Assembly: GCA_016209155.1 (NCBI GenBank) | Contig: JACQWU010000205.1 | Location: 1 to 12,888 of the forward strand | Length of the DNA stretch: 12,888 nucleotides | From: Candidatus Desantisiibacteriota bacterium | Lineage (GTDB): Bacteria; JACRDZ01 | Reading direction: 5' to 3' | Shown here: one piece after another, positions 1 through 6,267 of the stretch | Layout: each line of letters starts with the position of its first letter | Position numbering within the stretch: the stretch's first letter is position 1 | The notes under the pieces: model-generated | What the model was told of the DNA's origin: nothing | What the model saw: the letters and a program-made list of their open reading frames with translations, nothing else | The model's database searches: none | Translations under genes and position numbers: made by a program

Positions 1-123
1 ATCTGTTTCTTTAATTAATTTAATACCATCTTCCTCAAAATGGCTTTCACATTCCTGACATGCCAGTTGATGAAAATGTTTTTTTACGATTTCAAAACGT
101 ATCGTGCTTTTAGAATTTTTCAT
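1..123 (-). CDS. Unidentified small Cys-containing protein, C-terminus cut by window edge
   Basis: Only the first 41 codons are present; the frame is open to the left edge. The start is ATG at 123-121, preceded on the minus strand by a purine-rich AGAGGCGAG that serves as ribosome binding site. The peptide begins MKNSKSTIRFEIVKK and continues with LACQECESHFEEDG. The CxxC pair (C20 and C23) could be half of a zinc ribbon whose second half lies outside the window. I do not recognise the family with confidence. It is read away from the nitronate-monooxygenase-like gene and probably has its own promoter at 180-209. The reading frame is well supported by its start and RBS; its function is unknown. 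Confidence 0.55.
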   Translation of the reverse strand, partial: MKNSKSTIRFEIVKKHFHQLACQECESHFEEDGIKLIKETD

Positions 124-179
124 CTCTCGCCTCTACTTTTACCTTTCTAAAATTTTTCTCAAACTTTTCTTCTGTTTTT

Positions 180-209
180 TTTATACCCACTTTTTTTTAT
201 TTTTATCAA
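180..209 (-). promoter_or_regulatory. Candidate sigma70 promoter for the left-edge gene
   Basis: Read on the minus strand, TTGATA (209-204) is separated by 18 nt from TATAAA (185-180). It lies about 57 nt upstream of the ATG at 123. The spacer is extremely AT-rich, so chance matches are likely. Confidence 0.35.
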
Positions 210-256
210 TTTTTTAAAAAAAATATTAAACTTCCACATAAAAAAAAGAGACATAA

Positions 257-278
257 GGAAAAAAATAAATATTTTTCC
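257..278 (-). terminator. Weak candidate terminator after the nitronate-monooxygenase-like gene
   Basis: An inverted repeat GGAAAAA/TTTTTCC with an 8-nt AT-only loop lies about 40 nt past the stop codon of the minus-strand gene ending at 317. On the minus strand it is followed a few bases later by a run of T. The stem has only two G:C pairs, so it is weak. The rest of 124-316 is AT-rich and shows no gene. Confidence 0.25.
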
Positions 279-316
279 TGACGGGTGAAAAAGGACAAGA
301 TATATCCTCATATTAT

Positions 317-1264
317 TTAATTTGAAATATTTACTTCATCAACTATTTGTTTAATGATTTCTTTAACCGACAATATTTCTTTAATTTTGTAAACATATTC
401 ACCGCAAAATACAACTCCGTCATCAACTAATCCGCGCCTGGAATTATCAAGTGCATGTAATATACAATATTCACCGGAGCAATGTTTAAGACAATTATCA
501 CAATCTACAGGCGGAGGAACTGTCCCGCACATTAATTTATCAGCAAACTTATTCCTTATTGCTCTTCCCGGTAATCCTACAGGACTTCGTATGATTATGA
601 CATCTTCTTTACGTGCATTTAAATACATATCTTTAAATTTTTCTGACACTTCACATTCTTTGCTTGCCAAAAAACGTGTTGCCATTTGAACTCCGTCTAC
701 TCCCATATGAAACATCTCTGCAACATCTTTACCGTTTATAATTCCGCCTGCGGCAATTACAGGAATTTTAATTTCTTTTACTATTCCCGGGATAAGCTCT
801 TTTATAGAAATATCTGTGCCTAAATGCCCGCCTGCTTCTTTCCCTTCTACTACAATTGCTGATGCTCCGAGGTTTTCAGCTATTTTTGCAAGTCTAAGTG
901 AAGAAACAATTGGAACAACAGGGGTATTACTGTCTTTTCCCAGATGAAAAAGGTCTTTTGAAAAGCCTGCGCCTGCAATTACTAAATCAATTTTTTCTTC
1001 TATTGAAACTTTAACCATTTTAATAAAATTAGACAACGCCACCATAATATTTACACCGATAATTCCTTTTGATAATTGTTTGGCTTTTCTAATCTGGTCT
1101 CTGAGTTCATCGAGCCCCATACCGGATGCGCCGATTACTCCAATTCCGCCTTCATTGGCTACTGCAGCGGCAAGACTTGCCGTAGATACTCTCACAGCCA
1201 TTCCACCTTGAATTATTGGAATATGCGCTGTTAAATTCCCTATTTTTAGTTCCGGTAAATTCAT
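317..1264 (-). CDS. NPD / nitronate monooxygenase-like FMN enzyme with C-terminal Cys cluster
   Basis: This 315-residue protein is a TIM-barrel flavoprotein of the 2-nitropropane dioxygenase / nitronate monooxygenase superfamily, which also includes the enoyl-ACP reductase FabK. The N-terminal strand PIIQGGMA (about residues 16-23), VEGKEAGGHLG (139-149, with H147 at the family's active-site His) and VIAAGGIINGKDV (169-181, phosphate binding for FMN) are typical. Near the C-terminus a cluster C255-x2-C258-x3-C262-x4-C267 plus C287 is seen in a subset of the family from anaerobes, as I recall, and may bind a metal or Fe-S cluster (inference). The start at 1264 follows a strong GGGGGAG site. 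A near-consensus promoter sits at 1332-1360, so the gene is probably monocistronic. Whether the substrate is a nitronate, an enoyl thioester or something else cannot be told from sequence. Confidence 0.85.
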   Translation of the reverse strand: MNLPELKIGNLTAHIPIIQGGMAVRVSTASLAAAVANEGGIGVIGASGMGLDELRDQIRKAKQLSKGIIGVNIMVALSNFIKMVKVSIEEKIDLVIAGAGFSKDLFHLGKDSNTPVVPIVSSLRLAKIAENLGASAIVVEGKEAGGHLGTDISIKELIPGIVKEIKIPVIAAGGIINGKDVAEMFHMGVDGVQMATRFLASKECEVSEKFKDMYLNARKEDVIIIRSPVGLPGRAIRNKFADKLMCGTVPPPVDCDNCLKHCSGEYCILHALDNSRRGLVDDGVVFCGEYVYKIKEILSVKEIIKQIVDEVNISN

Positions 1265-1331
1265 TAAACATTCTCCCCCTTAAATATTTTTGAGTTAAAA
1301 AATAAATTAAAAAACAGACAAATATCAATAG

Positions 1332-1360
1332 ATTTTATGCTTTAACATTAAGGATGTCAA
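1332..1360 (-). promoter_or_regulatory. Sigma70-type promoter for the nitronate-monooxygenase-like gene
   Basis: On the minus strand a perfect TTGACA (1360-1355) and TAAAAT (1337-1332) are separated by 17 nt. The predicted transcript starts near 1325, leaving a leader of about 60 nt before the ATG at 1264. The position just past the stop of the Ppx/GppA remnant at 1382 is consistent with a separate transcription unit. Confidence 0.6.
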
Positions 1361-1381
1361 GAATTTAATTTAAAATTTAAA

Positions 1382-2183
1382 TCATATATTCTTCATTATT
1401 ATTCCTTCTAAAAGTTCACTTTCGCTAACAATAAGTGATTTTAATGACAATTTATTCATAATTAAAACACAAATAAGTGATCCGGCTAAAATGACGTCAC
1501 TTCTTGCCGGTTGAATTCCTTTCATAAGCTTTATTTGCTCTGGCGTTTTTGCTCTAATTTCTTCGTGCAGGGCTATTATTTTTTCAATAGAAATTTCATA
1601 TTTATGTACTTTATCAGGATCATAAGGACTGAGTTTTTGCGCCATAGCGGCAAGAGTGGTAACTGTTCCTGCAACTCCAACCAGAGTTTTTCCTTGTAAT
1701 TCTAAATTAGAGGGAATAAAATTTAAAGAATATTCTATTGCATGTTTGATATTAGAATATTCATCGCTTGATATAGGGAAACGACTTATAAAGCTTTCAG
1801 TCATACGCACACTTCCAATATTTATACTGAATATTTGTAAGGTTTTTTTTTGTTTTTCTATTATAAATTCAGTGCTTCCTCCTCCAATATTTAAATCTAC
1901 GAGCAAAAATTTCACGATTTTGAGCATCTCGTACAGCGCTTGTTGCAATTATATTAATATTATCTACTTCAAAAGAATTAATAATTTTTTTATATTCTTT
2001 TAATTTATTTATACATCGATCAATTGCTTTTAAATTAAGATTTTTATTTTTATCAACCCCTTCACCGAGACGTACAATATCAACCTGCTTTAATAAAGTT
2101 TTAAGTTTCATGTTATTATCGTATATTTCAGCAATTAAAAGACGGACAGAATTAGTCCCTATATCAATTGATGCTCGTATCAT
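1382..2183 (-). pseudogene. Ppx/GppA exopolyphosphatase-family gene, internal deletion and frameshift
   Basis: Two minus-strand frames together make one Ppx/GppA phosphatase. The N-terminal part starts at ATG 2183 (RBS AAGGAG) and has the ASIDIGTNSVRLLIAE phosphate-loop motif, RLGEGVD and IATSAVRDAQNRE. The C-terminal part, in another frame, resumes at LLVD..IGGGSTEF and runs through the family's VGVAGTVTTLAAMA segment to a normal end. The join is near 1900-1910. Intact relatives have roughly 40 residues between NR-E and the VDIGGGS strand, including the SGxEEAR motif with an important Glu; those codons are missing here. Two extra residues (LN) also sit inside the VD-IGGGS strand. Together the pieces give about 265 residues against the usual 300 or so. 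Loss of the EEAR region plus the frameshift makes activity unlikely. An assembly or sequencing error could explain a frameshift but not easily a 40-codon loss. Confidence 0.8.
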
Positions 2184-2205
2184 ATTTCTCCTTATTAATG
2201 AAGAA

Positions 2206-2340
2206 CCTCGCAGCAAGCTGCGAGGTATCTTCGGTCTCTCTTCGGAATTCTTTATTATTTATTTTAGTGCCAATTCATCCCTGCCTTAAAAGGCTTACGT
2301 ATTAATGGCACTTCCAGATAAAATGGGACCAAAGCTTTGG
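2206..2340. repeat. Cluster of short palindromes resembling a decayed REP / IS200-associated element
   Basis: Four inverted repeats occur within 135 bp. CCTCGCAGC/GCTGCGAGG (2206-2225) is perfect with 9-bp arms and 2 central bases. AGTGCCA/TGGCACT forms outer arms at 2266-2272 and 2306-2312. A 12-bp palindrome GCCTTAAAAGGC (2283-2294) is nested inside them, and another palindrome CCAAAGCTTTGG lies at 2329-2340. The CGCAGCAAGCTGCG core and the CAATTCATCCCTGCC segment resemble REP sequences found near IS200-like transposase genes in other bacteria, as I recall. No transposase is present. The element lies between the 64-residue gene and the Ppx/GppA remnant and could also attenuate transcription between them. 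Confidence 0.45.
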
Positions 2341-2361
2341 AAGGTTTAGTTGAGGAATAGT

Positions 2362-2556
2362 TTAATTGATTTCATCAATAAGTATTTCTGCTAAAGCTCT
2401 TATTTCATTTTTAGTTTTCATATATTTTCCAGTGCATACAGCTTTTTTAATTTTATCAATTTTTTCAATATCGATATGTTCCATCATTTGATTTACAATT
2501 TCAGTATATTCTTTTATTTTATCAGAATCAATATTTCTATTCTTTATTCTGGACAT
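2362..2556 (-). CDS. Small protein, possible FlgM-like anti-sigma factor
   Basis: This is a 64-residue, charged, helix-rich protein with no membrane segment. ATG at 2556 is preferred over an upstream in-frame GTG at 2565, because AAGGTG lies at the right spacing before the ATG and overlaps the GTG. The C-terminal half (IEKIDKIKKAVCTGKY followed by ALAEILIDEI) resembles the sigma28-binding end of FlgM, which typically reads V..I..AI..G.Y......IA..IL..E. No flagellar gene is nearby and the protein is shorter than FlgM, so the assignment is tentative. A candidate promoter at 2592-2620 would give a leader of about 30 nt. Confidence 0.5.
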   Translation of the reverse strand: MSRIKNRNIDSDKIKEYTEIVNQMMEHIDIEKIDKIKKAVCTGKYMKTKNEIRALAEILIDEIN

Positions 2557-2591
2557 ATTTTTCACACCTTATTCGATAAAACACTTTGCAG

Positions 2592-2620
2592 AGTCTAAAA
2601 TTAATAATAACTGATTTCAA
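2592..2620 (-). promoter_or_regulatory. Candidate sigma70 promoter for the 64-residue protein
   Basis: On the minus strand TTGAAA (2620-2615) and TAGACT (2597-2592) are separated by 17 nt. The predicted start near 2585 fits the ATG at 2556. Confidence 0.4.
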
Positions 2621-2739
2621 ATAGAGACAGAAAATACCATATAATCTCTGCCGCAGGGTTATTCATAAACTTTTTTAGTAATCGGCAAAAATAAATAAAA
2701 CTTTAATTGAAATATTCCTCCATATCCGGACAAATTGGC

Positions 2740-2767
2740 TTTACATACTTTTATTTATATGTAATAA
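2740..2767 (+). promoter_or_regulatory. Weak candidate promoter upstream of the foldback element and flavoprotein gene
   Basis: TTTACA (2740-2745) is followed after 16 nt by TAATAA(T) (2762-2768). If used, transcription would start at the left arm of the foldback at 2774, so the flavoprotein mRNA would carry the whole structure in its leader. The match to consensus is modest. Confidence 0.25.
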
Positions 2768-2773
2768 TTATTA

Positions 2774-2951
2774 ATATCTTAATCTTGCATTGCAAGATTA
2801 AGATATCGCCAATACATCCTGAAATACTGCGTCTTCGGCGATTTTACTCCTCACCGTACTGGTTAAGTACGGTTGCGTCATAAAATCGCCTGCCAGACTT
2901 GTATTTCGGGCGTCCTGGCGATTTTATCTGAATCTGAAGTGCAAGATTCAG
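2774..2951. repeat. Nested foldback (MITE- or BIME-like) element, about 180 bp
   Basis: The element is built of nested inverted repeats. The left end (2774-2806) is a perfect palindrome with 16-bp arms ATATCTTAATCTTGCA around one base. The right end (2928-2951) is a diverged version with arms CTGAATCT/AGATTCAG. The centre is a CCGTACT/AGTACGG hairpin (2854-2872) inside arms GGCGATTTTA (2837-2846) and TAAAATCGCC (2881-2890). The stretch 2804-2846 is an imperfect reverse complement of 2881-2927, sharing ATCGCC, GAAATAC and GGCGATTTT blocks, so the whole region can fold into one long stem with branches. It has no coding capacity. It lies directly before the flavoprotein gene and ends about 35 nt from its start codon. 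Confidence 0.7.
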
Positions 2952-2986
2952 GTAATATTTTGAAAACATGAAAAGGAGAAAATTTC

Positions 2987-3619
2987 ATGATGGTTGATGT
3001 TCTAGGAATCAGCGGCAGTCCCCGTGTCGGACAAACCACCGATCAGCTTATTTACAACATTCTTCGTGCAAGCCATTGCCAGCATGAGTTTATTTCTCTT
3101 GCGAATAAAAAAATATTAAGCTGTTCTTCATGTCTTAAATGTAAAAATGATAATATTTGCAAAATTTCAGATGACTGGAAACCTATAACCGAGCATATCC
3201 TGGCGGCAAAAGTTATTGTACTTGGCGCGCCTAATTATTTTGGAAGAATGAATGCTTTAACTCATGTATTTTTAGAAAGGTTTTATTCTTTTCAACACAT
3301 GGGGAAAATGATTGTTAAAGGCAAATATGGGGTAATCGCAGCAGTTGCCGGAGATAATCCTGAAGCAGTTGAAAAAGATATAAAGTCTTTTTTTGAAGAA
3401 ATAGGAATTATCCACATTGGAACCGTAAAAGCATTTGGTGACAGTAATTGCTATTCCTGCAAGTATGCAACTAAGTGTAGGAGCGGAGAGATTCTAAAAA
3501 AATATGGATTAAAAATAAGTGCTGATAAAGTAATGATTCCATGCATTGAAAAACAACCTGAAGTATTAGAAAAAGTAAGAGAAATAGGAAAGATAATACA
3601 TGAAGCTATTAACGTATAA
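2987..3619 (+). CDS. Isf-like iron-sulfur flavoprotein / NADPH-dependent FMN reductase family
   Basis: This 210-residue flavodoxin-fold protein opens with LGISGSPRVGQTTDQL (residues 6-21), the FMN-phosphate loop of the NADPH-dependent FMN reductase/WrbA superfamily. GAPNYFGRMNA (80-90) forms the second flavin loop. Between them lies C46-x2-C49-x2-C52-x5-C58, the compact cysteine motif that in archaeal and bacterial iron-sulfur flavoproteins (Isf) holds a 4Fe-4S cluster. A second set, C155-x2-C158-x5-C164, sits near the C-terminus and is less usual. The likely role is electron transfer or reduction of quinones, oxygen or peroxide in an anaerobe's cytoplasm. The start is ATG 2987 with AGGAGA upstream; the adjacent ATG at 2990 is an equally possible start. 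The upstream region is the foldback element. No obvious terminator follows. Confidence 0.8.
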   Translation: MMVDVLGISGSPRVGQTTDQLIYNILRASHCQHEFISLANKKILSCSSCLKCKNDNICKISDDWKPITEHILAAKVIVLGAPNYFGRMNALTHVFLERFYSFQHMGKMIVKGKYGVIAAVAGDNPEAVEKDIKSFFEEIGIIHIGTVKAFGDSNCYSCKYATKCRSGEILKKYGLKISADKVMIPCIEKQPEVLEKVREIGKIIHEAINV

Positions 3620-3984
3620 ATCAAAATATTCCTCCTTATTCTACTCAAGGGTTATATATTTCAGATTGCTCCACCTGCGGCCCGGGTGCATCCCTGTATT
3701 TGTAAACCAAAAAAATTGGAGATGTAGTAAAGGGCAAAAGCCCTGAAAAAAAACAATTTGACATTATATTTAAGTTGAAGTATATTTAATAATATTTTTA
3801 TCCTGCACCTTAATATATACATTTCTAAATGTTTGAATTTGTATTCAACTAAAATTTTGATAGATAATTCTATACATTGTGTCTTTGCTAAAAACGTAAT
3901 TATACAACTTAAACAATTTGGTTTTCCCTATATTTTACATTCTAAATTTAAAATATTCTAACAAATCTTATAAGGAGGTTCCAA
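3620..3984. other. Non-coding spacer with operon promoter and leader
   Basis: This 365-base stretch has no credible gene. It holds a short GC-rich patch (about 3669-3696, including CCCGGG), unlike its AT-rich surroundings. It also contains a small AGGGC/GCCCT hairpin (3731-3744), the promoter at 3758-3786, and a very AT-rich leader of about 190 nt. The leader shows only weak self-complementarity (for example ACATTT/AAATGT near 3820) and no riboswitch I recognise. A consensus AAGGAGG lies just before the next start codon. Confidence 0.6.
3758..3786 (+). promoter_or_regulatory. Strong sigma70-type promoter of the icfG-like operon
   Basis: A perfect TTGACA (3758-3763), a 17-nt spacer and TATATT (3781-3786, five of six matching TATAAT) form the best promoter match ahead of the operon. 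Transcription would begin near 3793, giving a leader of about 190 nt before the ATG at 3985. The match is to a housekeeping-type sigma factor, although the operon encodes a partner-switching module that in other bacteria acts on alternative sigma factors. Confidence 0.6.
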
Positions 3985-5811
3985 ATGCAAGACAATAATA
4001 AAATGCTGTTTGAATTTTCTGATACTATAGCCGGTTATGTAACTAAATTTGAAAAGGGTAAAAACAGCTTTGATTTAAAAACCACAGACGGCCGGGAATT
4101 TTCAGTAAAACTTACCTCTAATACCTTTGCCCGCAGTGCCCGAAATCTTGATGAACCTTATATGGATGCAACAGGATTAATTTCTGAACTTTTGATTCCG
4201 GGACAATATCTTTTTGCTTATGGTATTTTTTACCCTCAAAAAGGTGCGCATGTATTTGAGGCTAAAATCCTTGATTTCCCCGGTAAAAAACTCGGAAAAT
4301 ACAGATTTGAAGAGCCTGACTGGTGGATAAAACAAGCAAGATCTATTGCTGACTTTTTTATCCGGGCGCAATTTAAAAGCGCTGATACTATTGATTATGC
4401 TAATTATAGAACATCAATTTCATTAACAGGAGCGCAAAAAGGAGATTATCGTCAGGAGACAGATACAATATCACGACTTATATATGGTCTGGCTTCCACA
4501 TTTTTACTGACAGGTGAAGATCGGTTTCTGGAAGCGGCTGAAAAAGGAACTCAATATTTACGTGATCACATGAGATTTTATGATCTGGATGAAAATATTA
4601 TCTACTGGTATCACGGTATTAATGTTAAAGGCGGCCGTGAACATAAAATATTTGCTTCAGAATTTGGAGATGATTATGATGCAATTCCAATGTATGAACA
4701 AATTTATGCTCTTGCCGGACCAACTCAGACATATAGAATAACAGGTGATCCTGCTATCATGAAAGATATTAAAATGACAATAGATTTATTTGACAGATTC
4801 TTTCTGGATAAAAAAGGTGAAGGATATTTTTCTCATATAGATCCTGTTACTCTTGATCCAAGAAGTGATACGCTTGGTCATAATAAAGCGCGTAAAAATT
4901 GGAATTCCGTTGGAGATCATGCGCCTGCTTATTTAATTAACCTTTGGCTTGCAACAGGTAATCCCAGATATAAAGATTTTCTTGCTTATACCGCAGACTG
5001 CATTGTTAATCACTTCCCTGATTATGAAAATAGTCCTTTTGTTAATGAACGCTTTTTTGAAGATTGGAGTCATGATCAATCATGGGGCTGGCAAAAGAAT
5101 CAGGCAGTAGTCGGACATAATTTAAAAATTGCATGGAATTTAATGCGAATAAATAGTCTTGCTCCTAATGAAAAATATGTTGCGCTTGCAAAAAAAATTG
5201 CCGAAGTTATGCCTAAAACCGGAATGGATGTTCAGCGGGGAGGCTGGTATGATGTAATGGAAAGGACATTAAGTAACGGAGAAGAATTCCATCGTTTTTC
5301 ATGGCATGATCGTAAAGCATGGTGGCAGCAGGAGCAAGGGATACTTGCCTATCAAATTTTGTTTGGAATTCTACGAAATGAAGAATACCTGAAGCTGGCC
5401 AGGGAATCAGCGGCATTTTATAATTCATATTTTCTGGATTACGAAGATGGTGCAGTATATTTTAATGTTCTTAATAATGGTTTGCCTTTTTTACTCGGAA
5501 CAGAACGGATGAAAGGCAGTCATTCAATGAGCGCGTATCATTCTGTTGAACTGGCTTATCTTTCAACTGTATATATTAACCTTTTGCATACCAGACAGCC
5601 TATGGATCTGTATTTTAAACCGCTTGTAAATGGTTTTGCTAACGATGTGTTAAGAGTTCAACCTGATATTCTTCCGCCGGGAAGTATAAAAATATCAGAA
5701 GTGACAGTTGATGGTAATCCATGGAAAAATTTTGATGCCGCCAAACTTACAGTTGAATTGCCTAATCTGAATTATCGTCCAAAAATTAAAGTAAGGATAG
5801 TTTCGGTATAA
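3985..5811 (+). CDS. AGE (N-acylglucosamine 2-epimerase) fold protein, icfG-cluster type (Slr1855-like)
   Basis: This 608-residue protein has three parts. Residues 1-100 look all-beta and OB-like (IAGYVTKF, FDLKTTDG, YLFAYGIFYP). Residues about 110-540 match the (alpha/alpha)6 barrel of N-acylglucosamine 2-epimerase / cellobiose 2-epimerase enzymes. The last 60 or so residues form a beta tail (IKISEVTVDGNPW). Barrel landmarks are GDHAPAYLINLWLATG (H312), WQKNQAVVGHNLKIAW (H378), DRKAWWQQEQGILA (W446, W447, E450) and SHSMSAYHSVELAYL (H513, H519). These resemble the catalytic histidines and aromatic floor of the family, so sugar epimerisation or isomerisation is plausible, but the substrate is unknown. 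The start has a full AAGGAGG site. It is the first gene of the operon, 59 nt before a STAS gene. Its length, about 200 more than simple AGE epimerases, comes from the terminal extensions. Confidence 0.75.
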   Translation: MQDNNKMLFEFSDTIAGYVTKFEKGKNSFDLKTTDGREFSVKLTSNTFARSARNLDEPYMDATGLISELLIPGQYLFAYGIFYPQKGAHVFEAKILDFPGKKLGKYRFEEPDWWIKQARSIADFFIRAQFKSADTIDYANYRTSISLTGAQKGDYRQETDTISRLIYGLASTFLLTGEDRFLEAAEKGTQYLRDHMRFYDLDENIIYWYHGINVKGGREHKIFASEFGDDYDAIPMYEQIYALAGPTQTYRITGDPAIMKDIKMTIDLFDRFFLDKKGEGYFSHIDPVTLDPRSDTLGHNKARKNWNSVGDHAPAYLINLWLATGNPRYKDFLAYTADCIVNHFPDYENSPFVNERFFEDWSHDQSWGWQKNQAVVGHNLKIAWNLMRINSLAPNEKYVALAKKIAEVMPKTGMDVQRGGWYDVMERTLSNGEEFHRFSWHDRKAWWQQEQGILAYQILFGILRNEEYLKLARESAAFYNSYFLDYEDGAVYFNVLNNGLPFLLGTERMKGSHSMSAYHSVELAYLSTVYINLLHTRQPMDLYFKPLVNGFANDVLRVQPDILPPGSIKISEVTVDGNPWKNFDAAKLTVELPNLNYRPKIKVRIVSV

Positions 5812-5817
5812 TATTAA

Positions 5818-5838
5818 TTTTGAGTTTTGAATTTTGAA
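5818..5838 (+). repeat. Three tandem copies of TTTTGA(G/A)
   Basis: Three 7-bp units TTTTGAG, TTTTGAA, TTTTGAA follow directly after the stop of the AGE-like gene. The TTTGAA-rich composition is shared with the spacers at 6218-6251 and 12801-12817. Confidence 0.5.
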
Positions 5839-5870
5839 TTCCGGCTTGCTCGGATTATGGAGGTGCTATT

Positions 5871-6212
5871 ATGGAAATAAAAACAGACATTCAGGAAAAC
5901 ACAAAAATTATTATGATTTCCGGTTCTTTAGACGGTAAAACTGCTCCGGAGGCTCAGGAAAAAATTATACCTCTTATCGAACCTGACAATATACTTGTTG
6001 TGGATCTTAGTAATTGTAAATATGTTTCAAGTGCAGGATTACGCCTCCTTTTAATGATTGCAAAACAAGTTCCTTCCAAAAACTGCAAATTATTTCTTAC
6101 AGGTCTTACTGAAGAAGTGAAAGATGTTATGGATATGACCGGATTCAGTAATTTTTTTAAAATATACGGTACAGTCAAAGAAGCTTGCGATATGGGGGCA
6201 AGCTGCACATAA
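5871..6212 (+). CDS. STAS-domain anti-sigma factor antagonist (first copy)
   Basis: This 113-residue single-domain STAS protein belongs to the SpoIIAA/RsbV family. Such proteins bind the cognate kinase/anti-sigma factor when unphosphorylated and are switched off by phosphorylation of one Ser. The motif VVDLSNCKYVSSAGLRLLL (residues 43-61) is diagnostic; S54, directly before AG, aligns with the phosphorylated Ser of RsbV/SpoIIAA, and S53 is next to it. The C-terminal half, with a DVMDMTGFSNFF segment, is normal for the family. A strong GGAGGTG lies before the ATG. It sits between the AGE-like gene and the GlgX gene, the same place as slr1856 in the Synechocystis icfG cluster (recalled). The likely phosphorylating partner is the kinase at 8767. 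The C-terminal tail ends DMGASCT and shows nothing unusual. Confidence 0.9.
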   Translation: MEIKTDIQENTKIIMISGSLDGKTAPEAQEKIIPLIEPDNILVVDLSNCKYVSSAGLRLLLMIAKQVPSKNCKLFLTGLTEEVKDVMDMTGFSNFFKIYGTVKEACDMGASCT

Positions 6213-6217
6213 ACAAA

Positions 6218-6251
6218 AAATTTGAAATTTGAGATTTGAGATTTCAAATTT
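6218..6251. repeat. Inverted repeat AAATTTGAAAT / ATTTCAAATTT in spacer
   Basis: Perfect 11-bp arms (6218-6228 and 6241-6251) flank a 12-nt loop TTGAGATTTGAG, in the gap between the first STAS gene and glgX. Its segment 6221-6237 is identical to 12801-12817 in another spacer of the same operon. No T-run follows, and the stem is almost all A:T. It looks like a dispersed spacer repeat rather than a terminator. Confidence 0.55.
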
Positions 6252-6267
6252 GATAATTGGAGTCAAT

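Noticed and set aside
1880-1930. Programmed ribosomal frameshift joining the two Ppx/GppA frames
   Set aside because: Although an A/T-rich slippery-looking stretch is present, shifting frame would not restore the missing 40 or so residues with the catalytic-region motif.
2184-2216. Longer start for the Ppx/GppA remnant
   Set aside because: The upstream codons run into the CGCAGCAAGCTGCG palindrome, and AAGGAG lies directly before ATG 2183.
2774-2951. Foldback region as a CRISPR array or tRNA
   Set aside because: There are no regularly spaced identical direct repeats and no cloverleaf with tRNA consensus bases. The structure is nested inverted repeats.
3731-3744. AGGGC/GCCCT hairpin as a terminator of the flavoprotein gene
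   Set aside because: The stem is only 5 bp and on the plus strand it is followed by A, not T. On the minus strand no T-run follows either.
6229-6267. Longer start for GlgX
   Set aside because: The 13 extra codons are made of the spacer inverted repeat and have no RBS, whereas ATG 6268 has TTGGAG at good spacing and matches the usual N-terminus.
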